Shown piece after piece: positions 41,310-50,648 of a stretch of 64,000 nt of DNA. This DNA is from Halopseudomonas maritima (GTDB lineage: Bacteria; Pseudomonadota; Gammaproteobacteria; Pseudomonadales; Pseudomonadaceae), in contig NZ_CP079801.1 in the NCBI RefSeq assembly GCF_021545785.1, forward strand, positions 3,096,001 to 3,160,000, read 5' to 3'. A program made the position numbers and the translations under genes. The notes under the pieces are model-generated. The model saw only the letters and a list, made by a program, of their open reading frames with translations, was not told the origin of the DNA and ran no database searches. Numbering within the stretch: the stretch's first letter is position 1; each line of letters starts with the position of its first letter.

Positions 41310-44102
41310 ATGACCTTGGCGCTGATCGTCATTCTTCCGCTACTCGGCAGCTTGCTGCCGCTGCTGTTCAACAATCAGGGGCGTTCGCTGTGTGCTGCGA
41401 TGACCATGGTCGCGCCGGTGATCGGGCTGGTGCTGCTATGGCAAGATGCCGGTGCAGTGTTCGCCGGACAGGCGGTTATCCAGTCCTGGCCCTGGTTGAC
41501 GGACTTGGGGCTGAACATCAGCTTTCGTCTCGACGGTCTGAGCTTTCTCTTTGCACTGATGATTCAGGGCATTGGCCTGCTGGTCATTCTGTACGCCCGT
41601 TACTATCTCTCCAAACGCGACCCCATGGGTCGTTTTTTCTGCTATCTGCTGCTGTTCATGTCCGCCATGCTGGGCGTGGTGTTGTCCGAAAACCTGCTGC
41701 TGATGATGGTGTTCTGGGAGATGACCAGTCTGTCGTCCTTCCTGCTGATCGGCTACTGGTCGCACTCTACCGACGCACGCAAGGGCGCACGCATGGCGCT
41801 GGCCGTGACGGGCGCTGGTGGTCTGGCGCTGCTGGCCGGCGTTCTGTTGCTGGGGCAGGTGGTCGGCAGTTACGAGCTGACCGATGTGTTTGCCGCTGGC
41901 GAGCAGATTCGTCAGCACGCGCTCTATCCGGTGATTCTGGTGCTGGTGCTGCTGGGCGTTTTCACCAAGTCGGCGCAGTTTCCCTTCCATTTCTGGCTGC
42001 CCCATGCGATGGCGGCGCCAACCCCGGTCTCGGCCTATCTGCACTCGGCGACCATGGTCAAAGCCGGCGTGTTCTTGTTGGCACGGCTGTATCCGGCACT
42101 GGCAGAAACGGATCTGTGGTTCTATCTGGTCAGCAGTGCGGGCATGGCGACGCTGCTGGTGGGGGCCTGTACTGCGCTGTTTCAGCATGACCTCAAGGGG
42201 TTGCTGGCCTACTCAACGATCAGTCACCTGGGCCTGATTACCCTGCTGTTTGGCCTGGATACCCAGCTGGCGGCGGTAGCAGCGGTGTTCCATATCATTA
42301 ACCATGCGACCTTCAAGGCTTCGCTGTTCATGGCTGCCGGCATCATCGACCATGAGACGGGTACCCGCGACATGCGGCGCATCAACGGCTTGCTGCGTTT
42401 TATGCCGCATACTGCGACGCTGGCGATGGTGGCGGCCTCAGCGATGGCAGGCGTGCCGTTGCTCAACGGCTTTCTCAGCAAGGAGATGTTCTTCACCGAG
42501 ACGCTGGAGCAGCACATGCTCGGCAGTTTCAGCTGGCTGATTCCGCTAGGCGCAACGCTGGGCGGGGTGTTCTCGGTGGCGTACTCGCTGCGCTTTATCC
42601 ACGATGTATTTTTCAACGGTAAGCCGGTCAACCTGCCCAAATACCCGCCTCATGAACCGCCACGCTATATGAAAGTACCGGTAGAAGTGTTGGTGGCCAT
42701 GTGTCTGGCGGTTGGCCTGGCCCCCGGCTTTACGGTAGCAGGGTTGCTTGCCTCGGCGGCTTCGGCAACCGTTGGTGGAGATCTGCCCTATTACAGTTTG
42801 GCCATCTGGCATGGTTTCAACCTGCCGCTGCTGATGAGCGTCGTCGCCATGCTGGTCGGCATCGCGGTGTATTCTGCCCGCCGTCCGCTGTTTGCCTGGT
42901 ATGCACGCCAGCGTGACATTGATGCCAAGCTGGTGTTTGAGCGGGCCGTGCAGGCGCTGGTCCGAGCCGCTGCGCGCTTGACCCTGCTGCTTGAAAATGC
43001 GTCGCTGCAGCGCTATCTCACTTGCCTGCTGCTCAGCGCGCTGGTGGTCAGCGGCTACTGGCTGTGGCGGCTGCCATCGCTGCAGGGCACGGTTGCCCTG
43101 ACCCCGGTCGATGGCGTGACTCTGGCTGCGGCCCTGATCATGATGCTGGGCGCCTTGGCAACCGTCTATTGGCACCGGCTGCGTCTGGTGTCGCTGACCA
43201 TGCTGAGCGTCGTTGGCCTGGTGGTATCCCTGAGTTTTGCCCGGTTTGCGGCGCCGGATCTGGCGTTGACGCAAATTTCGGTAGAGGTGGTAACCATCGT
43301 GCTGCTGATGCTGGCGTTGTTCTTCCTGCCGGCCCGCACACCGCGCGAGTCCTCGGCACTGCGACGGGGGCGTGACCTGCTGATTGCCGGCGCATGCGGC
43401 CTGCTGGTGGGCGCCCTGGCCTTTGGTATTTTGACGCGCCCCTACGACAGCATCTCTGACTTCTTCCTCGCCAACGCGGTTAGCGGCGGTGGGGGGCATA
43501 ACGTGGTCAACGTGATTCTGGTCGACTTCCGTGGTTTTGATACCCTTGGCGAGGTGACGGTGTTGGCCATTGCCGCCATCGCCATCTATGCCTTGATCGA
43601 CGGCCTGCGTTTGCGCGTACCAGGGGCTGACAGCCTCGGCAAGCCCTGGGCAAAGCGTGGTGATCTGCTGATGCTGGTGAACCTGTCGCACGTTTTGCTG
43701 CCGCTGGCTCTGGTGATTTCCTTCTATATCTTCCTGCGTGGCCACAACTTGCCCGGTGGTGGCTTTATTGCCGGTTTGATTACCTCGGTGGCGTTGATTC
43801 TGCAGTATGTTGCCAGCGGTGAGGCCTGGACTTCTGAGCGGTGGCCGGTGAACTACCACTGGCTGGCAGGTGCCGGGGTGCTGATTGCAGGGGCTACCGG
43901 CTTGGGTAGCTGGGCCCTTGGTTATCCCTTCCTGACCAGCGCGTTCGGTCACTTCTATATCCCGCTGGTGGGTGACATTGAGCTGGCAACCGCCATGCTG
44001 TTTGACCTGGGTGTTTATCTCACGGTGGTGGGTGCCACGCTGTTGATTCTGGCCAATCTGGGCAAACTGCCCCAGACGCGCGGAAGTGAAGGAGAGTTCT
44101 GA
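41310..44102 (+). CDS. mrpA: Mrp antiporter subunit A fused to subunit B
   Basis: Main ion-translocating subunit of the Mrp Na+/H+ antiporter, related to the large antiporter-like subunits of complex I. The 930-residue product has the proton-conducting NuoL/MrpA core (about residues 1-600), with MMVFWEMTSLSSFLLIGYWS and FPFHFWLPHAMAAPTPVSAYLHSATMVKAGVFLLARLYP. It continues through the MrpA C-terminal part into a fused MrpB domain ending the protein (LPLALVISFYIFLRGHNLPGGGFIAGLITSVALI). There is no separate mrpB gene, as is usual for proteobacterial (PhaA-type) six-gene Mrp operons. Confidence 0.96.
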   Translation: MTLALIVILPLLGSLLPLLFNNQGRSLCAAMTMVAPVIGLVLLWQDAGAVFAGQAVIQSWPWLTDLGLNISFRLDGLSFLFALMIQGIGLLVILYARYYLSKRDPMGRFFCYLLLFMSAMLGVVLSENLLLMMVFWEMTSLSSFLLIGYWSHSTDARKGARMALAVTGAGGLALLAGVLLLGQVVGSYELTDVFAAGEQIRQHALYPVILVLVLLGVFTKSAQFPFHFWLPHAMAAPTPVSAYLHSATMVKAGVFLLARLYPALAETDLWFYLVSSAGMATLLVGACTALFQHDLKGLLAYSTISHLGLITLLFGLDTQLAAVAAVFHIINHATFKASLFMAAGIIDHETGTRDMRRINGLLRFMPHTATLAMVAASAMAGVPLLNGFLSKEMFFTETLEQHMLGSFSWLIPLGATLGGVFSVAYSLRFIHDVFFNGKPVNLPKYPPHEPPRYMKVPVEVLVAMCLAVGLAPGFTVAGLLASAASATVGGDLPYYSLAIWHGFNLPLLMSVVAMLVGIAVYSARRPLFAWYARQRDIDAKLVFERAVQALVRAAARLTLLLENASLQRYLTCLLLSALVVSGYWLWRLPSLQGTVALTPVDGVTLAAALIMMLGALATVYWHRLRLVSLTMLSVVGLVVSLSFARFAAPDLALTQISVEVVTIVLLMLALFFLPARTPRESSALRRGRDLLIAGACGLLVGALAFGILTRPYDSISDFFLANAVSGGGGHNVVNVILVDFRGFDTLGEVTVLAIAAIAIYALIDGLRLRVPGADSLGKPWAKRGDLLMLVNLSHVLLPLALVISFYIFLRGHNLPGGGFIAGLITSVALILQYVASGEAWTSERWPVNYHWLAGAGVLIAGATGLGSWALGYPFLTSAFGHFYIPLVGDIELATAMLFDLGVYLTVVGATLLILANLGKLPQTRGSEGEF

Positions 44103-44428
44103 TGGAGCTGCTGTATGCGGTGGCACTGGCGGTGCTGACCAGTTGCGGGGTGTATCTGATGCTGCGCGCGCGAACCTTTCCGGTCGTCGTCGGGCTGGCA
44201 CTGTTGAGTTATGCGGTCAACCTGTTCCTGTTTGCCACCGGCCGAATTGGCGATGCAGCACCGGCGGTGCTGGGTAAGGCTGAGGTGTATGCCGACCCGC
44301 TACCCCAGGCACTGGTATTGACGGCTATCGTTATCGGCTTTGCCATGACCGCCTATGCGCTGGTGCTGGCGCTGCGCGCCCAGGGCGAACTGGATAGCGA
44401 CCACGTTGACGGCAAGGGAGACCATTAA
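44102..44428 (+). CDS. mrpC: Mrp antiporter subunit C
   Basis: A 108-residue NuoK-like membrane subunit with three helices. It has the MrpC segments VGLALLSYAVNLFLFATG and ADPLPQALVLTAIVIGFAMTAYALVLAL. It shares one base with the mrpA stop (TGATG) and its stop overlaps the mrpD start, so translation is coupled. Confidence 0.95.
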   Translation: MELLYAVALAVLTSCGVYLMLRARTFPVVVGLALLSYAVNLFLFATGRIGDAAPAVLGKAEVYADPLPQALVLTAIVIGFAMTAYALVLALRAQGELDSDHVDGKGDH

Positions 44429-45945
44429 TGAGTCACCTGCCAATTATGCCAGTGCTGGTGCCCATGTTTATCGGCGCACTGCTGCTGGTGCTGCGTGGTA
44501 GCCTGGATATGAAACGCGCGCTGGCGCTGCTGGCAACCCTGGTGCAGGTGCTGCTGGCCAGCCTGCTGCTGGTAGAGGCGAGCCAGGGCACCCAGGTCTA
44601 TGCCTTGGGCAACTGGATGCCGCCGTTCGGCATCGTGCTGGTGGTTGATCGGCTCAGTGCCTTGCTGCTGCTGATTACCTCGGTACTTGCCAGCGGCGCG
44701 TTGTTGTATGCCATTCGCGGTGACGACGCTGCCGGCCGCAATTTCCACCCGTTGTTCCAGTTCCAGTTGATGGGGATTAACGGCGCCTTCCTGACCGGCG
44801 ACCTGTTCAACCTGTTTGTCTTCTTCGAGATTCTGCTGATTGCCTCCTATGCCTTGCTGCTGCACGGCGCGGGCTCGGCGCGGGTGCGCTCCGGCCTGCA
44901 TTACCTGCTGCTCAACCTGACCGGCTCGGCGCTGTTCCTGATTGCGGTGGGCACCTTGTACGGTGTGACCGGCACCTTGAATATGGCGGACATGGCGTTG
45001 CGAGTGCGTGAGCTGGGGGCCGACGATGCGCCCTTGGTGGGCGCTGCGGGCATGCTGCTGCTGGTGGTTTTTGGTTTGAAGACCGCTTTCTTCCCGCTGT
45101 ATTTCTGGTTGCCGCGTGCCTACGCTGCGGCCAGCGCGCCAGTGGCCGCGCTGTTCGCGATCATGACCAAGGTCGGCTTGTATTCGATCTTGCGGGTTTA
45201 CACGCTGATCTTCGGGCAAGACGCCGGCATGCTGGCCGATATGGCTGCCGCCTGGCTCTGGCCCCTGGCGTTGATCACCCTTGCGCTAGGCGCGATAGGT
45301 GCCCTGGCGGCCAGCACCTTGAACGCACTTAGCGCCTATCTGGTGGTGGTCTCGGTGGGCACGTTGCTGGCTGGGGTGGCGCTGGGTACCGAGCAAGCCC
45401 TGAGCGCCAGTCTGTTCTATCTGATGCATTCAACCTGGATCAGTGGCGCGCTGTTTTTGCTTACCGGGATAATTCAGCGCGTGCGCGGACCGCGCTTTGC
45501 GGCGCGACTGGTGGCCGGCCCGGCGCTGCCGCACCCGATGCTGCTGGGCGGGCTGTTTTTCCTGGCGGCGATGTCGATTGCAGGCATGCCACCGCTGTCG
45601 GGCTTTATTGGCAAGCTGACGCTGCTCAGAGCCGCCGGTAGCGGCATGAATGCCGCCTGGCTGTATCCAGTGGTGCTCGGCGGTGGTCTGCTGACGTTGA
45701 TCGCGCTTAGCCGCGCTGGCAGCACCTTGTTTTGGCGGCGCGCCGATGTTGCGCTCACCGGCGAGCCGCTGGATGGCATGCGCTTGACCGCCGCCTTGCT
45801 GCTGTTGCTGTGCAGCCCGGCGCTGGTGGTCTTTGCGGCGCCCACCCTGGCGTATCTGAGCCTCACGGCCGCCCAGCTGTTGCAGCCGCAAGACTACATT
45901 GATGCTGTGATGTCTGTGGTACCGGTCACGGGAGAGGCGCCATGA
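44428..45945 (+). CDS. mrpD: Mrp antiporter subunit D
   Basis: NuoM/N-like antiporter subunit of 505 residues with about 14 membrane helices. Conserved ion-pathway segments include LTGDLFNLFVFFEILLIASYALLLHG near residue 130 (the essential Glu lies in FFEIL) and FPLYFWLPRAYAAASAPVAALFAIMTKVGLYSILR, with a Lys. Part of the complete mrpA-G operon. Confidence 0.96.
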   Translation: MSHLPIMPVLVPMFIGALLLVLRGSLDMKRALALLATLVQVLLASLLLVEASQGTQVYALGNWMPPFGIVLVVDRLSALLLLITSVLASGALLYAIRGDDAAGRNFHPLFQFQLMGINGAFLTGDLFNLFVFFEILLIASYALLLHGAGSARVRSGLHYLLLNLTGSALFLIAVGTLYGVTGTLNMADMALRVRELGADDAPLVGAAGMLLLVVFGLKTAFFPLYFWLPRAYAAASAPVAALFAIMTKVGLYSILRVYTLIFGQDAGMLADMAAAWLWPLALITLALGAIGALAASTLNALSAYLVVVSVGTLLAGVALGTEQALSASLFYLMHSTWISGALFLLTGIIQRVRGPRFAARLVAGPALPHPMLLGGLFFLAAMSIAGMPPLSGFIGKLTLLRAAGSGMNAAWLYPVVLGGGLLTLIALSRAGSTLFWRRADVALTGEPLDGMRLTAALLLLLCSPALVVFAAPTLAYLSLTAAQLLQPQDYIDAVMSVVPVTGEAP

Positions 45946-46448
45946 AACGACCTGATCGCTGGTTTCCTCACCCCTGGTTGAGCTTGTCGCTGCTGATCGG
46001 CTGGTTGTTGCTGATGAACTCGGTATCGTTCGGCAATGTGTTGATGGGGGCGGTGCTGGGCTGTCTGATTCCCTGGTTGACCCACGTGTTCTGGCCAGCT
46101 TCGCCTTACCGGCTACGCGTGCTGCCGCTGCTGCTGTTTGTGGCGCGAGTGGTTACCGACATCGTGCTGGCTAATCTGCAAGTAGCGCGGTTAATCCTGG
46201 GGTCGCGCCGCGCTTTGCGTCCGGCCTTCGTCAATTACCCGCTGTCGCTGGAGCGTGATTTCTCCATCAGTGTGCTGGCTAGCACCATCTCCCTGACGCC
46301 CGGCACTGTGTCTGCCGATATCAGTGCAGACCGCAAGTGGCTGCTGATTCACGGCCTGGATGTGGGCGATGAAGCCGCGCTGATCGAGCAAATCCGCCGA
46401 CGCTACGAAGAACCGATTCGGGAGATATTCGAATGCTCGACACCGTAG
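45942..46448 (+). CDS. mrpE: Mrp antiporter subunit E
   Basis: A 168-residue subunit with two or three N-terminal helices and a cytoplasmic domain. Family features are the SISVLASTISLTPGTVSADIS stretch (threonine-rich loop) and LLIHGLDVGDEAALIEQIRRRYE. The start overlaps the mrpD stop (ATGA). Its 3' end overlaps the mrpF start by 16 bases. Confidence 0.95.
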   Translation: MKRPDRWFPHPWLSLSLLIGWLLLMNSVSFGNVLMGAVLGCLIPWLTHVFWPASPYRLRVLPLLLFVARVVTDIVLANLQVARLILGSRRALRPAFVNYPLSLERDFSISVLASTISLTPGTVSADISADRKWLLIHGLDVGDEAALIEQIRRRYEEPIREIFECSTP

Positions 46449-46702
46449 TGCTGATCTGTCTGGGCATCATCAGTCTGGCGATGCTGCTGACCTTTGTGCG
46501 GCTGGTGCGCGGACCGGATCTGCCGGACCGTATCCTTGCGCTGGATACGCTCTATATCAATGCCATCGCGCTGATCATGTTGCTGGGGTTATATCTGGAC
46601 TCCAACCTGTTTTTCGAAGCCGCGCTGCTGATTGCCGTAATGGGCTTTGTCAGCACGGTTGCCATCGCCAAGCACTTGCTGCGCGGCAACATCATCGAAT
46701 AG
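46433..46702 (+). CDS. mrpF: Mrp antiporter subunit F
   Basis: An 89-residue three-helix subunit. It has the MrpF signature LVRGPDLPDRILALDTLYINAIALI near residue 25 and ALLIAVMGFVSTVAIAKHLLRG at the end. The ATG lies inside the mrpE 3' end in another frame. Confidence 0.95.
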   Translation: MLDTVVLICLGIISLAMLLTFVRLVRGPDLPDRILALDTLYINAIALIMLLGLYLDSNLFFEAALLIAVMGFVSTVAIAKHLLRGNIIE

Positions 46703-46712
46703 GAGATACCGC

Positions 46713-47051
46713 ATGGGCGAAGCGAGCTGGGTGGAATGGCTGGTTGCGGCGCTGCTGCTGACCGGTAGCCTGTTTGCGCTGGTGGGAGCAATCGGCTTGT
46801 GCAAGTTGCCGGACTTTTTCATGCGTTTGCATGGGCCGACCAAGGCGACCACGCTGGGCGTTGGCTCGCTGGTGGTGGGGTCGATGGTGTATTTCAGTGT
46901 GCAGGGTGGGGCGCCGAGCCTGCATGAGCTGCTGATCACCTTCTTCCTGTTTATCACCGCCCCGGTCAGCGCCAACATGCTGGCCAAGGCCGCGATGCAC
47001 GAAAAGTTGCGCCGCGAAGCACGCACCCGCGGCGAACCCTGGGATCAGTAA
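46713..47051 (+). CDS. mrpG: Mrp antiporter subunit G
   Basis: A 112-residue three-helix subunit with the MrpG signature FALVGAIGLCKLPDFFMRLHGPTKATTLGVG and FFLFITAPVSANMLAKAAMH. The ATG at 46713 has AGGAG upstream and lies 10 bases after mrpF. It completes the operon; a stem-loop follows. Confidence 0.95.
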   Translation: MGEASWVEWLVAALLLTGSLFALVGAIGLCKLPDFFMRLHGPTKATTLGVGSLVVGSMVYFSVQGGAPSLHELLITFFLFITAPVSANMLAKAAMHEKLRREARTRGEPWDQ

Positions 47052-47071
47052 GGGCACAGCAGGCTGTGCCC
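47052..47071. terminator. Stem-loop between convergent mrpG and nhaC-type genes
   Basis: GGGCACAG / CTGTGCCC with a four-base loop starts right after the mrpG stop codon. No T run follows on either strand, so it is either a weak bidirectional terminator or a 3'-end protecting hairpin. Confidence 0.45.
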
Positions 47072-47079
47072 GGGCGCGC

Positions 47080-48405
47080 TCAGGCCGTAGCTGGCTGCGC
47101 CTTGATCCGCGGAAAGCCAAACACAATGGCCAGTACAGCCATCAAACCCAGCAGCCAGCAGTAGTGCACCTGAGTGATCAGGGCCAGCGGTGACAGCGCG
47201 GCCAGCGAGCCAGCCAGCAGGATTTGCGCGCCGTAGGGTATCAGGCCCTGCACGACGCAGGAGAAGATATCCAGCAGGCTGGCACTGCGTCTTGGGTCGA
47301 CCTCATAATGCTGCGCCAGGTCCTTGGCGACACTGCCACTGATGATGATAGCGACGGTGTTGTTAGCTACAAACAGGTTGGTCGCGGCCACCAAGCCGGC
47401 GATACCGGTCTCGCCACTGCGCCGCCCAGCGTTGCGTGCGGTCAGCGCCTGAATACGTTCACGCAGCCAGTCCAGCCCGCCTTCCTGCTTCATGATGGCC
47501 GACAGGCCGCCAATCAGCATCGACAGCACCATGATTTCCAGCATGCCGGCAAAGCCCTGGTAGATATCGTTGCCGTAGGTGGCCAGTGCGTACTCCGGTT
47601 GGATCAGCATGCCGGTCACGCCGGACAGGATGATGCCGGTCATCAGTACGATCATTACATCCAGGCCGCACAACGCCAGTACCAGGACCGCCAGATAAGG
47701 CAGCACCAACCAGGGGTTGAAGTCTGCGGCCACCGGTTCTGCGCTGGTGTCGCCCAGTACAAACAGCAGTACTAGCGTCAGCAGCATGGCCGGCAGGGCG
47801 ATAGCCAGGTTGAGGCGGAACTTGTCGCGCATGCCCACGCCCTGGGTGCGGGTGGCGGCAATGGTGGTATCGGAGATGATCGACAGGTTGTCGCCTGCCA
47901 TCGCTCCACCGATCACCGCTCCCATTGCCAGCGGTAGCGAGAGGCCGGTCACCTCGGCAAAGCCCATGGCAATCGGTACCAGCGCGCCGATGGTGCCCAT
48001 GGAGGTACCCATGGCGGTAGAGATAAACACAGCAATAACGAAGAGTCCGGGCAGGATCAGGCTGGGCGGCAGGATACTCAACCCCATGTTGACGGTGGCA
48101 TCAACGCCGCCAATGGCCTTGGTGACGCTGGAGAAGGCACCGGCCAGCAGAAACACCAGCGCCATGGTGATGATGTTGCGGTCACCGATGCCGGCAACAA
48201 AGGTTTGCAGGTTGTCACGATAGCTTGGTTTGGCCAGCAGCAGGCCAAGGATGATAGCCGGCAGAATCGCGACCGGCGCCTTGATTTGATAGAAGGCGAA
48301 CTCGGTGCCAGCCAGGCTGTAGTAAATGCCGCTGCCAAGGAAGATCAGCAGAAACAGCAGCAGAGGCAACAGCGCAACTGCTCGAGGTTGAGTGGGTGCT
48401 TGCAT
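47080..48405 (-). CDS. NhaC family Na+/H+ antiporter
   Basis: A 441-residue inner-membrane protein of the NhaC family with about 11 helices. Recognisable segments are STAMGTSMGTIGALVPIAMGFA and GAVIGGAMAGDNLSIISDTTIAATRTQGVGMRDKFR. Members exchange Na+/H+ or, in some cases, malate/lactate or amino acids. The position back-to-back with the Mrp operon supports a sodium or pH homeostasis role. The leader holds nested hairpins reaching to within 7 bases of the start. Confidence 0.9.
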   Translation of the reverse strand: MQAPTQPRAVALLPLLLFLLIFLGSGIYYSLAGTEFAFYQIKAPVAILPAIILGLLLAKPSYRDNLQTFVAGIGDRNIITMALVFLLAGAFSSVTKAIGGVDATVNMGLSILPPSLILPGLFVIAVFISTAMGTSMGTIGALVPIAMGFAEVTGLSLPLAMGAVIGGAMAGDNLSIISDTTIAATRTQGVGMRDKFRLNLAIALPAMLLTLVLLFVLGDTSAEPVAADFNPWLVLPYLAVLVLALCGLDVMIVLMTGIILSGVTGMLIQPEYALATYGNDIYQGFAGMLEIMVLSMLIGGLSAIMKQEGGLDWLRERIQALTARNAGRRSGETGIAGLVAATNLFVANNTVAIIISGSVAKDLAQHYEVDPRRSASLLDIFSCVVQGLIPYGAQILLAGSLAALSPLALITQVHYCWLLGLMAVLAIVFGFPRIKAQPATA

Positions 48406-48411
48406 GAAAAG

Positions 48412-48474
48412 GGTCTCTGTATAACGAACAATGCCGTCGTATCGACGGCAACGTGCAGTATTTTAGCAGAGACC
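48412..48474 (-). promoter_or_regulatory. Nested-hairpin leader of the NhaC gene
   Basis: Outer arms GGTCTCTG (48412-48419) and CAGAGACC (48467-48474) enclose a perfect 8-bp hairpin TGCCGTCG (48432-48439) / CGACGGCA (48443-48450). In the minus-strand mRNA the 3' outer arm ends just before CTTTTC and the ATG, so pairing would mask the ribosome site region. It looks like a regulatory RNA element; I could not match it with confidence to the known Na+ or Li+ riboswitch classes. Confidence 0.55.
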
Positions 48475-48511
48475 TGCCGGCCGCCGAAGGCAGCCGGTCG
48501 GCATTGGAGTG

Positions 48512-49069
48512 CTAGGGCGCCAGGGCGATGTTGGAAGCAGGGTTGCGCGGGGTAATGTTGATGACCACGCGGCGGTTCCGCTCACGGCCTTCTGGGGTGC
48601 CGTTATCGGCACGGGGTGCACTTTCACCTTCGCTGCGAAGTTGCATGTTGTGACGGCTGACGCCACCCAGTTGCAATACGCTGGCGACGGCCTGAGCGCG
48701 CTCCATGCTGAGTTGCTGGTTGAGGCTGTCATCGCCATGGCTGTCGCTATGACCGGTGACTTCGATATTACTGTCAGTGGCACCGCGCAGCACCTTGGCT
48801 ACGCGCGATAGCGGAACCAGACCGGAGGGCAGCAGCAGGGTGCGTTTGGGGTGGAAGTTGCCGTTGACCGGAATGGTCAGGCGGATCTCTTCACCGTTGT
48901 TTTCGATTTCATACTGCTCTTCCAGAGCGATAGCAGTCAGTTCGGCCATATGCAGCTGAGCCCAGGGAGTGGCCTCGGGAGTGGGCGGAGCAGCCGGGGC
49001 TGGTTTCGTGCTTGCGCAACCGGTGACGAACAGACAGCCTAGCAGGGACAAGGCAGAAATCAGTTTCAT
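48512..49069 (-). CDS. OmpA family lipoprotein
   Basis: A 185-residue lipoprotein: signal MKLISALSLLGCLFVTGC (lipobox VTGC, Cys18), a Pro/Ala linker, and a C-terminal OmpA peptidoglycan-binding domain (about residues 65-175), with IEVTGHSDSHGDDSLNQQLS and the arginine-rich GRERNRRVVINI end. It probably tethers the outer membrane to peptidoglycan. It stands alone. Confidence 0.92.
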   Translation of the reverse strand: MKLISALSLLGCLFVTGCASTKPAPAAPPTPEATPWAQLHMAELTAIALEEQYEIENNGEEIRLTIPVNGNFHPKRTLLLPSGLVPLSRVAKVLRGATDSNIEVTGHSDSHGDDSLNQQLSMERAQAVASVLQLGGVSRHNMQLRSEGESAPRADNGTPEGRERNRRVVINITPRNPASNIALAP

Positions 49070-49302
49070 TATTGATTATCCATACATGCAACGGGAACAA
49101 AATGCCGCCTGGCTAGGGTCTGTTACCGATGTCTGCCGGAAAATGGCTCCGGCCCTTCAGGCTGCGCTTGTAAGCAGAGAAAAACAAAACGGCATCAGGC
49201 GCTAACCGCAAGCGCTTCACTGCGGCACAGAGTAGCATTGGCTTGTGCGTTTGTGACCTGCCGTATGTCATGATTTGTGCCGTATTTAAAGGAGTTCACA
49301 GA

Positions 49303-49950
49303 TTGAAAGCTATTCGTTGGCGCGGGGCGCTGCTCGCGGTTCCATTGTTGTTGGGTGGTTGTAGCCTGTTTCAGGGATTTACGACGAATCAGGAGCAGCG
49401 CTTCAGCGGCTTGTTGGAACGCTCCGGGCAGGCGTTTGTGCTGCGCGAATGCGGCAGTCAGCAGGTGCTGGCGGTGCAGTCAACCGAGGCGTTGGATGCG
49501 CTTTGGCAGCAAACGGCGCAAACCGGCCAAACGGCGATTTTTATCGAGATGATGGCCCGTCAGGGGGAGGCGCTGTTGCCGGGAGAGGTCCTGCGCATGC
49601 AGTCCCACGGGCGCGGGTGTGCCGACCAGTCGGCAGCGGCTGCCCAGTGGGTTGCGCTGGGCTATCGGCCTGGCTGGCAGGCAACCCTGGATAACCAGGG
49701 GCTGACCCGCAGCGAGCCGGACCATCGCTTGCCAGCGGATTCGGTGATGGTGGAATACCTGCCTGACGGTTCGCTGAATGCGGCCTCGTTGCCGGCTCAG
49801 CGGGTGCAGCTGTGGCTTTACCCGCAGGCCTGTCAGGAGCCGGTCAGTGGCGACTATTTTCATATGCGCGCCACCCTGGTGGTGGATGGTGAGCAGCGCA
49901 GCGGCTGCGCCTATCGCGGCCGCCAGCCGACGGGTCAGCCGCCGAGGTAG
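49303..49950 (+). CDS. Lipoprotein, COG3650/NlpE-like
   Basis: A 215-residue lipoprotein with signal LKAIRWRGALLAVPLLLGGC (lipobox LGGC) and a beta-rich mature part with two segments starting SGLLERSGQAFVLREC and LPAQRVQLWLYPQACQE. These suggest an NlpE/COG3650-type barrel, but I am not sure. The start is a TTG at 49303 with AAGGAG nine bases upstream; the farther ATG at 49243 lacks a site and would spoil the signal peptide. Its tail overlaps livF (convergent) by 16 bases. Confidence 0.75.
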   Translation: MKAIRWRGALLAVPLLLGGCSLFQGFTTNQEQRFSGLLERSGQAFVLRECGSQQVLAVQSTEALDALWQQTAQTGQTAIFIEMMARQGEALLPGEVLRMQSHGRGCADQSAAAAQWVALGYRPGWQATLDNQGLTRSEPDHRLPADSVMVEYLPDGSLNAASLPAQRVQLWLYPQACQEPVSGDYFHMRATLVVDGEQRSGCAYRGRQPTGQPPR

Positions 49951-50636
49951 GCCTTGCGCACCTCGGGGTTGGCCAGCAGGGCGTCGCCGCTGTCTTCCAG
50001 CACAATATGACCGTGCTCCATCACATAGCCACGATCAGCCAGCTTGAGTGCCTGGTTGGCGTTTTGCTCGACCAGGAACACGGTAACGCCTTGCTGGCGC
50101 AACTGCTCGATGATGTCGAAAATCTGCTGAATGATGATGGGTGCCAGCCCCAGTGACGGCTCGTCAAGCAGCAGCAAACGCGGCTTGCTCATCAGCGCGC
50201 GGCCGATGGCGAGCATCTGTTGCTCACCGCCAGACATGGTGCCGGCCCGCTGGGCAAACCGCTCCTTCAGGCGCGGAAACAGTGTCAGCACGGTATCCAT
50301 CTGCACCTGCCGGGTTTCCTTGTCGCTGAAAAAACCGCCCATGCTGAGGTTCTCTTCCACTGTCAGGCGCGAGAACACGCGTCGGCCTTCAGGCACGATG
50401 GCGATATCCTTGCGCATGATCTGGGCGGTGGTCAGCCCGGTCAGCTCTTCGCCTTCATAGCGGATGCTGCCGGTGGTGGCCCGTGGGTCACCGCACAGGG
50501 TCATCAGCAGCGTGGTCTTGCCGGCGCCGTTGGCGCCGATCAGGGTGACAATTTCGCCGCGCTGGACCTCCAGGTTCACCTCGTGCAGGGCCTGAATCTT
50601 GCCGTAGTGGGTTGATACGTTCTTCATGTACAGCAT
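49935..50636 (-). CDS. livF: Branched-chain amino acid ABC transporter ATPase LivF
   Basis: A 233-residue ABC ATPase with Walker A GANGAGKTT near residue 38, signature motif TMSGGEQQMLAIGRALM and Walker B LLLLDEPSLGLAP. The LivF-type segment IAIVPEGRRVFSRLTVEENL distinguishes it from LivG. The start ATG at 50636 has GAGGA upstream; an in-frame TTG three codons earlier is rejected. Last gene of livKHMGF. Confidence 0.95.
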   Translation of the reverse strand: MLYMKNVSTHYGKIQALHEVNLEVQRGEIVTLIGANGAGKTTLLMTLCGDPRATTGSIRYEGEELTGLTTAQIMRKDIAIVPEGRRVFSRLTVEENLSMGGFFSDKETRQVQMDTVLTLFPRLKERFAQRAGTMSGGEQQMLAIGRALMSKPRLLLLDEPSLGLAPIIIQQIFDIIEQLRQQGVTVFLVEQNANQALKLADRGYVMEHGHIVLEDSGDALLANPEVRKAYLGG

Positions 50637-50648
50637 GACAGGCAATCC

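Noticed and set aside
42546..44201. 551-codon open frame on the minus strand
   Set aside because: It lies opposite mrpA, is Gln/His/Arg rich as expected for the antisense of a hydrophobic high-GC gene, and lacks a ribosome site.
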